Positions 38,796-51,070 of a DNA stretch of 64,000 nucleotides are shown one piece after another. The stretch comes from Nesterenkonia halophila (GTDB taxonomy: Bacteria > Actinomycetota > Actinomycetes > Actinomycetales > Micrococcaceae). The notes below the pieces were generated by a model that had not been told where the DNA came from, ran no database searches, and was given only the letters and a program-made list of their open reading frames with translations. The stretch lies in NCBI RefSeq assembly GCF_009467795.1, contig NZ_WIAX01000012.1, positions 244,047-308,046 on the forward strand, given 5' to 3'. The number at the start of each line of letters is the position of its first letter. Position 1 is the first letter of the stretch. The position numbers were made by a program, and so were the translations under genes.

Positions 38796-40612
38796 GCTGT
38801 GGGGTCCTGCTTCCTGGTCGTCGGGTCCGTGGTGATGCGCGGAGTCAAGCTCGTCCTCCCCCTGCTCGCGCCGCGCCGCGTTCCGGGGGCGGGATCCACT
38901 GTAGAGTCTCGGGGGCCGGAACGGGCGTCCGGGCCGTCGGCCGCGCCGCCGCGCCCCGGATCGGCGGCGGGGGCCGTCTCCTCCAGGCGCACTTCGCGGC
39001 GCTGCTCACGGGCGAAGTTCAGCACCACGCCGACGGCCAGCAGCGTCGCCGTCAGCGCCGAGCCGCCGTAGGAGATGAACGGCAGGGGGATGCCGATGAC
39101 CGGCAGCAGCCCGGTGACCATCGCCAGGTTGATGACGGTCTGGCCGATGATCCAGGCCATGATCCCGACGGTGGTGATCCGCACGAAGGGCGAGCGGGAC
39201 CGCGACGCGACGCGGAACATCCCCAGCACGAGCATCGTGAAGAGCGCCAGCACCGTCAGCGCGCCGAGCAGGCCCAGCTCCTCGCCGAGGATGGTGAAGA
39301 TGAAGTCGTTCTCCGCCTCCGGCAGATAGTTCCACTTCTGCCGGGACTGGCCGAGGCCGACGCCCCACCAGCCGCCGGAGGCCAGTGCGTAGATGCCGTG
39401 CATCGGCTGGAAGCAGGGGTCCCGGACGCCCTCGCAGGCGCCCTCCATGCCCAGCCACACCTGCACGCGCTGCATGCGGGTGACGCTGACCAGCGTCAGC
39501 CCCACCGCCGCGCTGATGCCCAGTGCCCCGGAGATGACGAACCAGCGCATCCGGGTGCCCGCGGTGAACAGCACTGCGGCGATGAGCGCGCCGAAGACCA
39601 GCGCCGTGCCGAGGTCCTTGCCGGCCATGACCAGCGCAAGCACCAAGAGGCCGCCCGGCAGCACCACCGGCACCAGCGCGTGCTGGACGTGCCGGACGAG
39701 ATCACCCTTGCGGGCCAGCACCGAGCCGGACCAGACCGCCATCGCCAACTTGGCCAGCTCGGCCGGCTGACCGGTGATCGGCCCCAGCCGCAGCCAGTTG
39801 CGGTTGCCGTTGACGCCGTAGCCCAGCGGGGTGAGCACCAGGGCCAGCAGCACCAGGGCGAGCAGCAGCGCCGGCCAGGCCAGTCGGTCGAGCCAGCGGC
39901 GCGGGGCCAGCATGGCCGCGAACAGGCCCACGAGGCCGACCCCGGCCCAGATCGCCTGGCGGAGGAAGAGGCCGTAGGCCCCGCCGGAGCTGCCGAGCGT
40001 CTCCACCGCCGAGGAGGAGAGCACCATGATCAGTCCGACGGCGGTCAGCGCCAGGGACGACCCCAGCAGCATCCAGAAGGTGCTGTGCGTGTTGCCGACC
40101 TCCACGAAGCGCCAGAAGCCGAGGACCCGCTCGCGCCGGCGCCGACGGCGCTGCTCCCGCCAGGCGGGCCCCGACGTCGCGGGCCGGTCCCCGGCGTCCC
40201 CGGCGGCCTCGCCGCCGGCGGTGGTCTCCACGGCGTCCTCCGCGTCCGCGACCGGTCGGAGGCTGCGCCGCCGGTCGGCGGCGATCTCCTCGGTGACGCC
40301 CTCCGCGCCCTCCTCGCCCTCTTCGCCCGGCTCCCGGGCCGCGGCGTCGGCGGCGTCAGCGGCGTTCGGAGAGGCGACGTCGCCGATCGTGGCGTCGGGA
40401 TCCGCGCGGGTCCAGGAGTCGCCGTGCACCTCCTCCGGGCCCTCCGCGCGCGGGCGCGACGAGGACGGCACGCGAGGTCGCCGTCGGTCCATTCCGTCCT
40501 CCTGCTCGAGCATCTCCGGCTCCGCCTCCGGGCGGAGTCCGCGGCGGGCCGTCTCCGGGCCCCGGGCGGCGCCCGGGCGCCGCATCACCGGCGTCGGGTC
40601 CGAGGTCGTCAC
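38792..40612 (-). CDS. ftsW: Septal peptidoglycan polymerase FtsW
   Basis: FtsW is the SEDS-family glycan polymerase that works with FtsI at the septum. A charged, low-complexity cytoplasmic tail of about 165 residues, ending in a cluster of arginines, comes before the first membrane helix (about 177). About ten helices follow, with NGNRNWLRLG, the loop with W and Cys pairs, GEELGLLG and the SEDS signature PFISYGGSAL. A second charged tail of about 75 residues ends the 606-residue protein. The GTG start overlaps the murD stop (GTGA, 40609-40612). Typical FtsW proteins have 400-520 residues. Confidence 0.95.
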   Translation of the reverse strand: MTTSDPTPVMRRPGAARGPETARRGLRPEAEPEMLEQEDGMDRRRPRVPSSSRPRAEGPEEVHGDSWTRADPDATIGDVASPNAADAADAAAREPGEEGEEGAEGVTEEIAADRRRSLRPVADAEDAVETTAGGEAAGDAGDRPATSGPAWREQRRRRRRERVLGFWRFVEVGNTHSTFWMLLGSSLALTAVGLIMVLSSSAVETLGSSGGAYGLFLRQAIWAGVGLVGLFAAMLAPRRWLDRLAWPALLLALVLLALVLTPLGYGVNGNRNWLRLGPITGQPAELAKLAMAVWSGSVLARKGDLVRHVQHALVPVVLPGGLLVLALVMAGKDLGTALVFGALIAAVLFTAGTRMRWFVISGALGISAAVGLTLVSVTRMQRVQVWLGMEGACEGVRDPCFQPMHGIYALASGGWWGVGLGQSRQKWNYLPEAENDFIFTILGEELGLLGALTVLALFTMLVLGMFRVASRSRSPFVRITTVGIMAWIIGQTVINLAMVTGLLPVIGIPLPFISYGGSALTATLLAVGVVLNFAREQRREVRLEETAPAADPGRGGAADGPDARSGPRDSTVDPAPGTRRGASRGRTSLTPRITTDPTTRKQDPTA

Positions 40613-42366
40613 GCCTCGGGCGTGGTGCCCGGGTCCGTCGTCTCGGCGTCCGCGGGCCGCCGATGGCCCAGCCGGTCCATCAGCTCCGCCACGGCCTCGA
40701 TGAACGCCTCGCCGCGGGTCGCATAGGACGTGAACTGGTCCATCGAGGCGGCGGCGGGGGCCATCAGGACCGTCTGCCCCGGTTCGGCGACGCGGGAGGC
40801 CTCCTCGACGGCGGCCCGCATGGCCTCCCGGCCGTCGACGTCGGCGAGACGACACTCCAGCGGGGCCGTCGAGCGGTCCGGCCGCCCGTCGTCGTCATCA
40901 TCTCGCACGCCTCCGCCGACCACCGAGACGCCCGGCGCGTGTCGTCGAAGGCTGGATCTCAGCTGGGAGGAGTCGGTGCCCAGCAGCACCACGTGACGCA
41001 GCCGGGGCGCGGCGGCGACGACGAGCTCGTCGTAGTCGACCCCCTTGGGCAGGCCGCCGGCGATCCAGACGACGTCGGTGAAGCTGGTCAGCGAGGCCTT
41101 CGCGGCGTGCGGGTTGGTCGCCTTGGTGTCGTTGACCCAGAACACGTCGCCGGACTGGGCGACCGGCTGGATGCGGTGCTCGCCGGGCTCGTGGGTGCGG
41201 ATGCCCGCCTGCACCGCCTCCGGCGCGACGCCGGCCGCACGGGCCAGCGCCGCGGCGGCCAGCGCGTCGGCCACCAGATGCTGCGGAGCCGCAGGCCCGA
41301 AGTCGGAGAGCAGCCCGAGCTCCAGGGCCCGGCTCCGGCGTGCGACCAGATACGCACGGTCGACCAGGACGTCGTCGACGACTCCGACCATCGACGGGCC
41401 CGGCGCATCGGTGGTGAAGCCGATCGCCCGGCAGCCCTCCTGCACCTCGGCCTCGAGGACCATCCGCTCGGTGAGCGGAGAGTCGGCGTTGTAGACGCAG
41501 GCGACCCGGGTGTTCTCGAAGATGCGAGCCTTGTCCGCGCAGTAGGCGGCGAAGCTGCCGTGCCAGTCGACGTGGTCCTCGGCGACGTTCAGCACCGCCG
41601 AGGCGACCGGGTCGAGCAGCTCGGTGTAGTGCAGCTGGAAGCTGGAGAGCTCCACGGCCAGCGCGTCGTAGCCTTCCGGGTCGCGGATCGCGTCGAGCAC
41701 CGGCATGCCCACGTTGCCGCAGGCCACCGCCCGGAGGTCGGCGGCGACGAGCATCGACTCCAGCAGCCGCACTGTGGTGGTCTTGCCGTTGGTGCCGGTG
41801 AGCACCAGCCAGTCGGGATCCTTCGCCCCGGGCCGCGGACCCAGCCGCCAGGCCAGCTCGACCTCCGACCAGACCGGCACGCCGTGCGCGGCGGCCTGGA
41901 CGATCAGCGTCGAGTCGGGGCGCCAGCCCGGCGAGGTGACCAGCACGTCGGGGGCCGCGCCGTCGACCAGCGGCAGCGTCTCGGCGTGCTCGGCGCCCAG
42001 CCGGACGTCGTCCACGCCGACCAGTCCGAGCGTCTCGGCGCTGCGCCGCTGCCGCTCCCCGGTCCCGGAGTCGACGACGACCACGCGCGCGCCCAGCTCG
42101 GCGAGCGTGTCGGCGGCGGCGAAGCCGGAGAGCCCGAGGCCGGCCACGGCCACGGTGAGCTCGCTCCACGGCGCGTCCCAGCCGCGCAGCGACGGCAGCA
42201 CCTGCGGCTCGCGCTCGGGCTCGGTGCGGGCGACGTCGAGGCGGCCCGCGTACTCCGCACCGGCGTCGCCGTCGTCGGAGGTGACGAGCCCCTCGTCGTT
42301 CATGCTGTCGTTCGCGCCGTCCTGCGGGTCCCGCGGGCCCTGCGCGGAGTCGGACCGGTCCGTCAC
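40609..42366 (-). CDS. murD: UDP-N-acetylmuramoylalanine-D-glutamate ligase
   Basis: MurD adds D-glutamate to UDP-MurNAc-L-Ala. The start is a GTG overlapping the mraY stop (GTGA, 42363-42366). About 68 disordered residues precede the first domain (TVAVAGLGLSGFAAADTL). The ATP loop is TGTNGKTTTVR (190-200). ELSSFQL, EDHVDWHG and NDTKATNPHA are conserved. At 585 residues it is longer than usual (about 450-500), owing to the N-terminal tail and a C-terminal insert of aspartates. An internal ATG at residue 22 is an alternative start. Confidence 0.95.
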   Translation of the reverse strand: MTDRSDSAQGPRDPQDGANDSMNDEGLVTSDDGDAGAEYAGRLDVARTEPEREPQVLPSLRGWDAPWSELTVAVAGLGLSGFAAADTLAELGARVVVVDSGTGERQRRSAETLGLVGVDDVRLGAEHAETLPLVDGAAPDVLVTSPGWRPDSTLIVQAAAHGVPVWSEVELAWRLGPRPGAKDPDWLVLTGTNGKTTTVRLLESMLVAADLRAVACGNVGMPVLDAIRDPEGYDALAVELSSFQLHYTELLDPVASAVLNVAEDHVDWHGSFAAYCADKARIFENTRVACVYNADSPLTERMVLEAEVQEGCRAIGFTTDAPGPSMVGVVDDVLVDRAYLVARRSRALELGLLSDFGPAAPQHLVADALAAAALARAAGVAPEAVQAGIRTHEPGEHRIQPVAQSGDVFWVNDTKATNPHAAKASLTSFTDVVWIAGGLPKGVDYDELVVAAAPRLRHVVLLGTDSSQLRSSLRRHAPGVSVVGGGVRDDDDDGRPDRSTAPLECRLADVDGREAMRAAVEEASRVAEPGQTVLMAPAAASMDQFTSYATRGEAFIEAVAELMDRLGHRRPADAETTDPGTTPEA

Positions 42367-43459
42367 TGGAAGACCACCCATTCGCCGTAGAAGAATGCGA
42401 GCCCCAGGCCGACGGCGACGGCGCCGATGATCCAGAAGCGCACCACCACGGTGACCTCGTCCCAGCCCTTGAGCTCGAAATGATGCTGCAGCGGCGCCAT
42501 CAGGAAGATGCGCCGGCCGCCGGAGATCTTGAAGAAGCCGACCTGGACGATGACCGACAGCGAGATCAGCACGAAGAGCCCGCCGAGGATCACGAAGAGC
42601 AGCTCCGTGCTGGTCAGGATCGCGAGGGCCGCCAGCGCGCCGCCGAGGGCCAGCGAGCCGGTGTCGCCCATGAAGATCTTCGCCGGCGAGGTGTTCCACC
42701 ACAGGAAGCCGATGAGCGAGCCGGTGATGATCCCGGCGAGCATCGCCAGGTCCAGCGGGTCCCGGACGCTGTAGCAGACCCCCTCGACGGCGCCGGAGCC
42801 GCCGCAGAGCTGGTTGTACTGCCAGATCGAGATGATCGTGTAGGCGGCGGTGACCATCGCCGTCGCCGCCGCGGCCAGGCCGTCGAGTCCGTCGGTGAGG
42901 TTCACCCCGTTCGTCGTCGCCGTGGTGATCAGGTTCGCCCAGAGGACGAACAGGATCCCGCCGATCACCGGCCCGGCGAAGGCCAGGTCCAGCGGCGTGT
43001 CACGGACGAAGGAGATCGCCGTCGACCCGGGGGTGCGCCCGTGCGCGTCGGGGAAGTTCAGCGCCAGCACGGCGAAGAGCACGCCGACGACGCCCTGGCC
43101 GAGGATCTTCGCCCAGGGGGTCAGCCCCAGCGACTGCTTCCGGCTGATCTTGCTGAAGTCGTCCGCGAAGCCCACTGCGCCCATGCCGACGGTCAGCAGC
43201 AGCAGCAACAGCCCCGAGACCGAAGGGCCGGCGGCGTCGCGGGTGAGCGTCAGCAGCAGATGGGTGGCGAAGTACGCCACGACCACCGCCAGCAGGATCA
43301 CCGCCCCGCCCATGGTGGGGGTGCCGCGCTTGACATGGTGCGAGGTCGGTCCGTCGTCCCGGATGAACTGTCCATAGCCGCGCCTGACCAGCAGACGGAT
43401 GAACAGCGGCGTGCCGAGAAGCGTCAGCACCAGCCCCAGCACGGAGCCGATCACTACTC

Positions 43460-43466
<7 letters not shown>
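42363..43466 (-). CDS. mraY: Phospho-N-acetylmuramoyl-pentapeptide transferase
   Basis: MraY joins the MurNAc-pentapeptide phosphate to undecaprenyl phosphate to form lipid I at the membrane. The 367-residue protein has about ten helices and the catalytic motifs VGFADDFSK, NLTDGLDGLA, and FMGDTGSLALGG, then APLQHHFELKGW. It begins at GTG, overlapping the end of murF by seven bases through the palindrome TACCACGTGGTA (43461-43472). Confidence 0.97.
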
Positions 43467-44949
<1,483 letters not shown>

Positions 44950-44953
<4 letters not shown>

Positions 44954-46647
44954 GTCTGCTCGGCTCCGATCTGTGTCATGTCGACAGTGGTGTCCTTCAG
45001 CGGCAGCGGCGTGAAGCCGCCCCGGCGCAGCGCCCGGTGCAGCTCGATCCGGTCGTCGATGGGCCGGTGCTCGCCCGCGTAGTCCTGGTGGACCTCGTGG
45101 CCGCGGCCGGCGATGATCACCGTGTCCTCGCCCGAGGCGACGGCGACGGCGCGCTCGATCGCCGCGGCGCGCGGCACGATCTCCTCCAGCTCGGTGGTCA
45201 GCGTGCCGGACTCGATCGCCTCGCGGGCGCCGGAGAGCACCGCCGCACGGATCTCTCCGGGGTCCTCGCCGTGCGGATCGTCGTCGCTGACGATGACGTG
45301 GTCGGCCATCCGCACCGCGATCGCCCCCATCGTCGGCCGCTTGCCGCGGTCCCGGTCGCCGGCGGCGCCGATGACCAGCACGATCCGGCCGTCGGGCTTG
45401 GCCGAGGCCGCGGCCTCGAGCGTGCGGATCATCGCATCCGGATTGTGGGCGAAGTCCACCAGTGCGGCCGGCTCGTCGGCCAGCACCTGCATGCGGCCCG
45501 GGACGCTCACGCTGAACGGATCCTCCTCCTCCAGCGCGGCGACGACCTCCTCGCGGGAGAACTCCCCGTCCGGGGCCTCGAGGACCATCACCGCGGCCAG
45601 GGCGGCGTTGGAGACGTTGAAGCCGCCGGGCAGGCCGGTGCGGGTGCGGATCCGCTCGCCGCTGCGCAGGTGGTGCAGCGTGAAGGCCTGGCCGAGCCCG
45701 TCCGGGGCGACGTCGAGGACCTCCCAGTCCACCTCGGTCGGCTGGCCGGCGGTGGCCAGCGTGACCACGCGGCCGGTGGCCGCGGTCGCCATCCGGTGCC
45801 CCCACGGGTCGTCCACGGTTATCACCGAGGTCCGTGTGCGCCGTCGGGTGAACAGCTCCGCCTTGGCGGCGAAGTAGTCCTCCATGGTGCCGTGCATGTC
45901 CAGGTGGTCCTGGGTGAGGTTGGTGAAGCCGGCGACGTCGTAGTGCAGCCCCGCGACCCGGTCGTAGCTGATCGCGTGCGAGGAGACCTCCATCGCCGCC
46001 GCGCCGACTGAGCGTTCGCGGAACAGCGCCATCAGGCTGTGCAGCTGCACCGCCTCCGGCGTGGTCAACTGCGAGGGGATGCGGTCGCCGGCGGCGCTGA
46101 TCTCGATGGTCCCGATCAGTCCGGTGCCCCGCTGACGGCGGGCCATGAGCGTGTCCAGCAGCGCGCGCAGGAAGTAGGTGGTGGTGGTCTTGCCGTTGGT
46201 GCCGGTCACGCCGAACAGCGCAGGCCCCGAGGTCGTCGAGTTGCCGTAGATGCGGGCGGCGGCCGGACCGGCGGCCTGCCGGACGCGCCGGACTTCGATG
46301 ACCGGGATGCGATACCCCACCTCGGAGCGCACGGTGTCCACTCCGGCGTGGTCGGTCAGCACCGCGGCGGCGCCGGCGTCGCGCGCGGCCCGGATGAAGT
46401 CGGCCCCGTGGGCGCGGGCGCCGCGGACGGCGACGAAGAGGTCACCGGGTCCGACGGCCTGCGGGTTCATCGCCGCCCCGGTCACCCGCACCCCCGTCCA
46501 GAGCCGGCCGGCCGGGCTGAGCAGCGGGTCGTGGCCGGCGGCGTGCAGCTCCTCGACCAGCTCGCCGACGGTGGCGCCGGCCACCTGGCGGGGGCGGAAG
46601 ACGCTGTCCTGCTCGGCGACGGACAGCCGGGCGTCAGTGCGGGGCAT
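44950..46647 (-). CDS. murE: UDP-MurNAc-tripeptide synthetase, probably L-lysine-adding
   Basis: MurE adds the third amino acid of the peptidoglycan stem. The 565-residue protein has the ATP loop GVTGTNGKTTTT (146-157), the carbamylated lysine region FAAKAELF (Lys262) and HNPDAMIRTLE. In meso-diaminopimelate enzymes the selectivity motif is DNPR, whose Arg holds the extra carboxylate. Here the position reads DDPH (456-459), without the Arg. This fits addition of L-lysine, as in the A3/A4-alpha peptidoglycan of Micrococcaceae. The amino-acid choice is inference. murF follows with an ATGA overlap. Confidence 0.95.
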
Positions 46648-46863
46648 GAGGTCTCTCGTTCCGTGGTCGTCGGGGCGGAGGATCGCGGCGGGCGGGCATC
46701 CCGGGCGCGACGGCGCGTGCCCGGGCGGGCAGGACTGCTCAGACGCGCCGGACGGCGGGAGCCGCCCGGGCAGGCTGTACGGCCCGATCGATATGCCGTT
46801 GTATCACGGACCGGCCGGACGGCGGTCGGACGCGCCGCCCGTGGCCCTCCGACGTCATCGACG

Positions 46864-48672
46864 TCACCATGGTCTGTCCTGCTCCTCGCCGACGAACGCG
46901 TCGTAGGACTCGCTCTCCTCGCCGGTCGGCGCGACGTTGCGGGTGCTGAGCACCTGCGCCATCACGTCGTGGAAGGTGTCGGTGACCGTCCAGTCCTTCC
47001 AGTCGCCCTGCGGCCGGTGCACGGTGACCGAGACCAGATACTGCGGGTCGTCCAGCGGCGCGACGCCGACGAAGGAGGTGGTCAGGCCGTCGAATCCGCC
47101 CGCCTCGCCGGCGGCCTGCCCGGTGCCGGACTTGCCGCCCACGCGATATCCGGCCACTTCTGCTCCGCCGCCGGTGCCGTGGTCGACGACGCCCTCCATG
47201 AGCTTGAGCATCTCCTGCGAGGTCTCCGACGAGAAGACCCGCTCGGACTCGCCGGCGTCGTAGGGCTGCTCCTCGCCGTCGGGGCCGATGGTCTCCGAGA
47301 TCAGCCGCGGCGGCACATGCACGCCGTCGTTGGCGATCGTCTGGAACTGGTTGAGGTTGTGCAGCACCGTCGAGGTGTACCCCTGGCCGAACTGGGTCGT
47401 GAACGGCTGCCGGGAGTCCCATTCCTCCGGAGACCGCAGCAACGAGGTCGCACTGGTCGGCATCCCGACGTCGAGCTCGCCGCCGAGTCCGACCTCGCGC
47501 ATCCAGTCGTAGCGCGTCTGCTCCGACATCTGGTTTCCGATCATCACAGTGCCGGTGTTGTAGGAGCGGGCGAAGATGCCCGCCGCTGTCATGTCGTAGG
47601 TGGAGTGGTTCATCGAGTCGTGGATGACCTGGCCGTCGAATTCCTTCTCGTGCGGGACGGTGTAGGAGTCCGTCGGCGAGACCACTCCTTCCTCCAGCGC
47701 GGCGGCGAAGGTGATGGCCTTGCCGGTGGAGCCCGGCTCGAAGTCCTGGGTCAGCGCCAGCGGGCGGCGGAAGAGCTCGTCGGTGGCGCCGGGGTTCGAC
47801 GGGTCGACCGTCTGCGAGTCGGCCATCGCCAGGATCTCGCCGGTCTCGACGTCCATGACGGTGACGTTGCCCCACTCGGCGTCGTACTGGTGGGTCTTCT
47901 GCGCGATCGCCTCCTGGGCGAACCACTGCAGGTCCTGGTCGACGGTCAGCTGCACGTCGCTGCCGTCGACCGCCGGGATCTCCTCCAGCGTGGCGGTGGG
48001 GATCCTCACCCCGTCGGCGCCGACTTCGAAGACCCGCTCGCCGTCCTCGCCGGAGAGCACCTCCTCCTGGGAGAGCTCGAGGCCGTCGAGCGGCTCCCCG
48101 TCGGAGCCCACGTAGCCCAGGATCGAGCCGGCCACCGAGCCGGAGGGATAGGTCCGCTGGGCGACCTGCTCGGCGTTCAGCCCGGGGATGCCCAGATCCA
48201 TCGCCCGGCGGCGCTGCTCGGGGGTCACCGAGCGCGCCACCACCGAGTAGCGCTCGTCGCCGGTCATCCTCTCCCGCAGGGTCTCGACGTCGGCGTCGAG
48301 GATCTCGGCCAGCTGACCGACGGCTTCGTCCACGGACTTCGTGGTGACCAGCCCGGTGGCCTCGTCCCGCACCCGGTAGTCGTCGACGAGCGTCTGGTCG
48401 ACGGCGAGGTCGTAGCGCTGCACGTTGGTCGCCAGCACGTCGCCGTCGGCGTCCAGGATGTCGCCGCGCTCGGCGGGGACGGACTGGCTGCGCAGCCGCT
48501 CGGAGACGGCGGCCTGCGCCTGTCCCGAGGGGTCGAGCCCCTGGACCTGGAAGAGGCGCAGCCCGAGGACGGCCACCACCGCCAGACAGACGCACAGCAC
48601 GATGCGCAGCCGCCACGAGACCATCGCCTCGTGCCGCCGCCGCCGGGTCGTTCCGCCCGTGGTGCTCGTCAT
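46864..48672 (-). CDS. ftsI: Septal peptidoglycan transpeptidase (class B PBP)
   Basis: FtsI cross-links septal peptidoglycan and pairs with FtsW. A short Arg-rich tail and one membrane helix (about 22-41) are followed by the PBP dimerisation domain and the transpeptidase domain. Active-site motifs are Ser315-T-G-Lys318, Ser370-Y-Asn372, and Lys514-S-G-T-G. At 602 residues it has normal length and no PASTA domain. It starts after GCAGGAGG. The 216 bp before murE contain no gene and could hold a promoter, though none is clear. Confidence 0.96.
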   Translation of the reverse strand: MTSTTGGTTRRRRHEAMVSWRLRIVLCVCLAVVAVLGLRLFQVQGLDPSGQAQAAVSERLRSQSVPAERGDILDADGDVLATNVQRYDLAVDQTLVDDYRVRDEATGLVTTKSVDEAVGQLAEILDADVETLRERMTGDERYSVVARSVTPEQRRRAMDLGIPGLNAEQVAQRTYPSGSVAGSILGYVGSDGEPLDGLELSQEEVLSGEDGERVFEVGADGVRIPTATLEEIPAVDGSDVQLTVDQDLQWFAQEAIAQKTHQYDAEWGNVTVMDVETGEILAMADSQTVDPSNPGATDELFRRPLALTQDFEPGSTGKAITFAAALEEGVVSPTDSYTVPHEKEFDGQVIHDSMNHSTYDMTAAGIFARSYNTGTVMIGNQMSEQTRYDWMREVGLGGELDVGMPTSATSLLRSPEEWDSRQPFTTQFGQGYTSTVLHNLNQFQTIANDGVHVPPRLISETIGPDGEEQPYDAGESERVFSSETSQEMLKLMEGVVDHGTGGGAEVAGYRVGGKSGTGQAAGEAGGFDGLTTSFVGVAPLDDPQYLVSVTVHRPQGDWKDWTVTDTFHDVMAQVLSTRNVAPTGEESESYDAFVGEEQDRPW

Positions 48673-48770
48673 CGTTCGTCCTCCTGCGCCGGCGTGGCCC
48701 GCCGGCTGTGCTCAGCCCCTCACGCCGTCGGGCGCACCCTGCGGCGCACCCTGGTGTGCGACGTCCCCGC

Positions 48771-49436
48771 TCAGTCCAGCGACGGCGCCGGGACGGTGCC
48801 GCCGTCGAGCCGATCGGCGGAGACCTGCCGGTCATCCTCGCCCGCGGCGCCGCTCTCCGGCGGAGCCGTCGAGGAGCGGGCCAGCGCGTCCAGCGCCGCG
48901 GCCCCCAGCGGTCCGGAGGGGGCCGCGGCGGCCTCCTCGGAGACGTCCATCGGTGCCGTGCCCTCCTGCCCGGGCACCGTCGGAGCCGCCACGAAGCTCG
49001 AGGGGCGGTCGCCCGAGTCCGCGGCCTCGGCCGATCCGACCACGGCGCCGGACTGCAGATCGAAGGCTCCCGAGCGGGCGGGCATGACCATGCCCAGCGA
49101 GACGGCGCTGTCGGAGAGCACCTGCGGGGATTCCAGGTGCTGGACCTGCTGGGCCAGCGCCTCGTTCTGCTGGACCAGCTGCTGGCGCTGCTCGCTGAGC
49201 TCGACGACCCGATACTGGGTCGTCGAGATGTGCACGTTGATGGCGAGCACGGCGATGAGCGCGGTGACCATCAGCCCGATGATCCCGCCGACCAGCCCGC
49301 GGTGGCGACGACGCAGGCGCGGCAACGCCTGCAGGGCCGGTCGCGTCGCGCGCAGCGGGGAGCGCTGAGCGTCGCCCGGGGTCTCCGGAGCGACACCGGA
49401 GAATCCCTCCGGCTCCGGGGCGGCCTGTGTGCTCAT
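48771..49436 (-). CDS. FtsL-like septum protein
   Basis: This 221-residue single-pass protein has a polar N-terminus, an Arg cluster, a membrane helix (about 48-70) and a short leucine-zipper-like coiled coil ([20 protein letters not shown] onward, about 76-105), followed by a Ser/Ala/Gly/Glu tail. The layout and the place between rsmH and ftsI identify it as the actinobacterial FtsL of the septal FtsQLB complex. Sequence conservation in this family is low, so the call rests on architecture and order. The ATG overlaps the rsmH stop (49433-49436). Confidence 0.85.
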   Translation of the reverse strand: MSTQAAPEPEGFSGVAPETPGDAQRSPLRATRPALQALPRLRRRHRGLVGGIIGLMVTALIAVLAINVHISTTQYRVVELSEQRQQLVQQNEALAQQVQHLESPQVLSDSAVSLGMVMPARSGAFDLQSGAVVGSAEAADSGDRPSSFVAAPTVPGQEGTAPMDVSEEAAAAPSGPLGAAALDALARSSTAPPESGAAGEDDRQVSADRLDGGTVPAPSLD

Positions 49437-50437
49437 GTCGTGCTCCTCACAGCTCTGATCTTCTCAGCGGACCGCAGTTTCGCGGAGGCGGCGCGCGGGT
49501 TGGCGGCCCTTTCGGCGTCGTCGGGGGTCTCGGCGCCGCGCGTGACCGCACGGAAGGTGGGCTTGTGCTCCTCGAGCTCGACGGGCAGGCCCACCGGCGC
49601 CGAGGAGGTGGTGCGGGCGGAGATCGCCCGTTTGACGATCCGGTCCTCCAACGAGTGGTAGCTCAGCACCACCAGCCGGCCGCCGTCGGCCAGCGCGTCC
49701 ATCGCCCGCGGCACCGCGTCGGCGAGGACGTCGAGCTCCCGATTGACGGCGATGCGCAGCGCCTGGAAGGTCCGTTTGGCCGGGTGTCCGCCGGTGCGCT
49801 TGGCGGCCGCCGGCACTGCGGCGTCGACGACGGCGGCGAGGTCGGCGGTGGTGGCGAAGGGGCGGTCGGCGCGGCGAGCGACGAGGGAGCGGGCGATCCG
49901 GCCGGCGAACTTCTCCTCGCCCCACTCGCGCAGGATGGTGCGCAGCTCGGCCTCGGAGACCCGGGCCAGCAGCTCGGCGGCGGTCTCGTCCTGGGAGTCC
50001 TCGCCGCCGTCCATGCGCATGTCCAGCGGGGCGTCGTAGGAGTAGGCGAAGCCGCGCTCGGCCTCGTCGAGCTGCAGCGAGGAGACGCCGAGGTCGAAGA
50101 GGACGCCCGCGAGCCCGCGGCCGGCCGGGAGATTCTCGGCGGCGACCTCGTCCACCCGGTCGTAGACCGTGCGGACGCCGCGAAGCCGGTCGCCGTAGGC
50201 GCTGAGACGCTCCCCGGCCAGCTGCAGGGCCTGCGGATCGCGGTCGAGCCCCAGCACGACGACGTCGTCCTCGACGGCGAGCAGCGCCTCCGCGTGGCCG
50301 CCCATGCCCAGCGTGGCGTCGACGACCACGGGGGTCTCGCCGGCGGCGCGGGCGGCGTCGAGGCCGGGCCGGAGCAGCTCGAGGCACCGGTCGCGCATGA
50401 CCGGGACGTGCCGCTCGGACGCCGCGCGCTCGCTCAT
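49433..50437 (-). CDS. rsmH: 16S rRNA (cytosine-1402-N4)-methyltransferase
   Basis: RsmH (MraW) methylates C1402 of 16S rRNA. The 334-residue protein has [13 protein letters not shown], the SAM-binding [43 protein letters not shown] and [10 protein letters not shown] use the ATG at 50437 after GGAGG. A GTG at 50503 adds 22 residues of spacer-like sequence. It follows mraZ by 141 bp and is coupled to the ftsL-like gene. Confidence 0.96.
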   Translation of the reverse strand: MSERAASERHVPVMRDRCLELLRPGLDAARAAGETPVVVDATLGMGGHAEALLAVEDDVVVLGLDRDPQALQLAGERLSAYGDRLRGVRTVYDRVDEVAAENLPAGRGLAGVLFDLGVSSLQLDEAERGFAYSYDAPLDMRMDGGEDSQDETAAELLARVSEAELRTILREWGEEKFAGRIARSLVARRADRPFATTADLAAVVDAAVPAAAKRTGGHPAKRTFQALRIAVNRELDVLADAVPRAMDALADGGRLVVLSYHSLEDRIVKRAISARTTSSAPVGLPVELEEHKPTFRAVTRGAETPDDAERAANPRAASAKLRSAEKIRAVRSTT

Positions 50438-50578
50438 CGTGCCTCCGTCATCGGGTCGGGGCCCTGCGACCGGTTCCCCCTCCGCTCCGGGGCCGCCTGA
50501 CACCGGGGAAGGGATGTCAGGATGCGCCCGTCGCGGCGGGAGGACCCGCCCCAGGGACCGGGGGCCGTCCTCGCCGCC

Positions 50579-51010
50579 CTAGAAGAGTCCGGGGATGGCT
50601 TCCTCGTCGGTGGACGAGAACTCCGTCTCCTTCTCCTCCAGGTAGGCGTTCCAGGCCGCGGTGTCCCAGATCTCGGCGCGGTCTCCCGCGCCGATCACCG
50701 TGACCTCGCGGTCGAGGCCCGCGTACTCCCGCAGGGTGCCCGGGATGGTGATCCGGCCCTGCTTGTCCGGCACCTCGTCCGAGGCGCCGGAGAGGAACAC
50801 GCGGATGTAGTCACGTGCCTGGCGTGAGGTCAGCGGGGCCTGGCGCATCTGCCGGTGGACGTTCTCGAACTCCTCGGCGGAGAACACGTAGATGCACCGC
50901 TCCTGTCCGCGCGTGAGGACCAGCCCGTCGGCCAGCTCCTCGCGGTACTTCGCGGGAAGGATGAGACGTCCCTTGTCGTCCATCCGAGGTGAGTAGGTGC
51001 CGAGAAACAC
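50579..51010 (-). CDS. mraZ: Transcriptional regulator MraZ
   Basis: MraZ is a DNA-binding repressor at the head of the dcw cluster and has two AbrB-like SpoVT domains. The 143-residue protein starts at GTG, reading [22 protein letters not shown], and has the second copy of the motif as [18 protein letters not shown]. It matches family length exactly; the longer frame upstream is the promoter region. Three exact 10-bp repeats at 51071-51100 are its likely binding site. Confidence 0.97.
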   Translation of the reverse strand: MFLGTYSPRMDDKGRLILPAKYREELADGLVLTRGQERCIYVFSAEEFENVHRQMRQAPLTSRQARDYIRVFLSGASDEVPDKQGRITIPGTLREYAGLDREVTVIGAGDRAEIWDTAAWNAYLEEKETEFSSTDEEAIPGLF

Positions 51011-51070
51011 AGCTCCCACCGCCTCACATGGTCGTGTCGGACCGCCTCCATAGACCCTGTTGCCCTCTGA

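Noticed and set aside
46039..49368. An 1109-codon plus-strand frame across murE, ftsI and the FtsL-like gene
   Set aside because: It spans three real minus-strand genes and their gaps; composition is that of a shadow frame.
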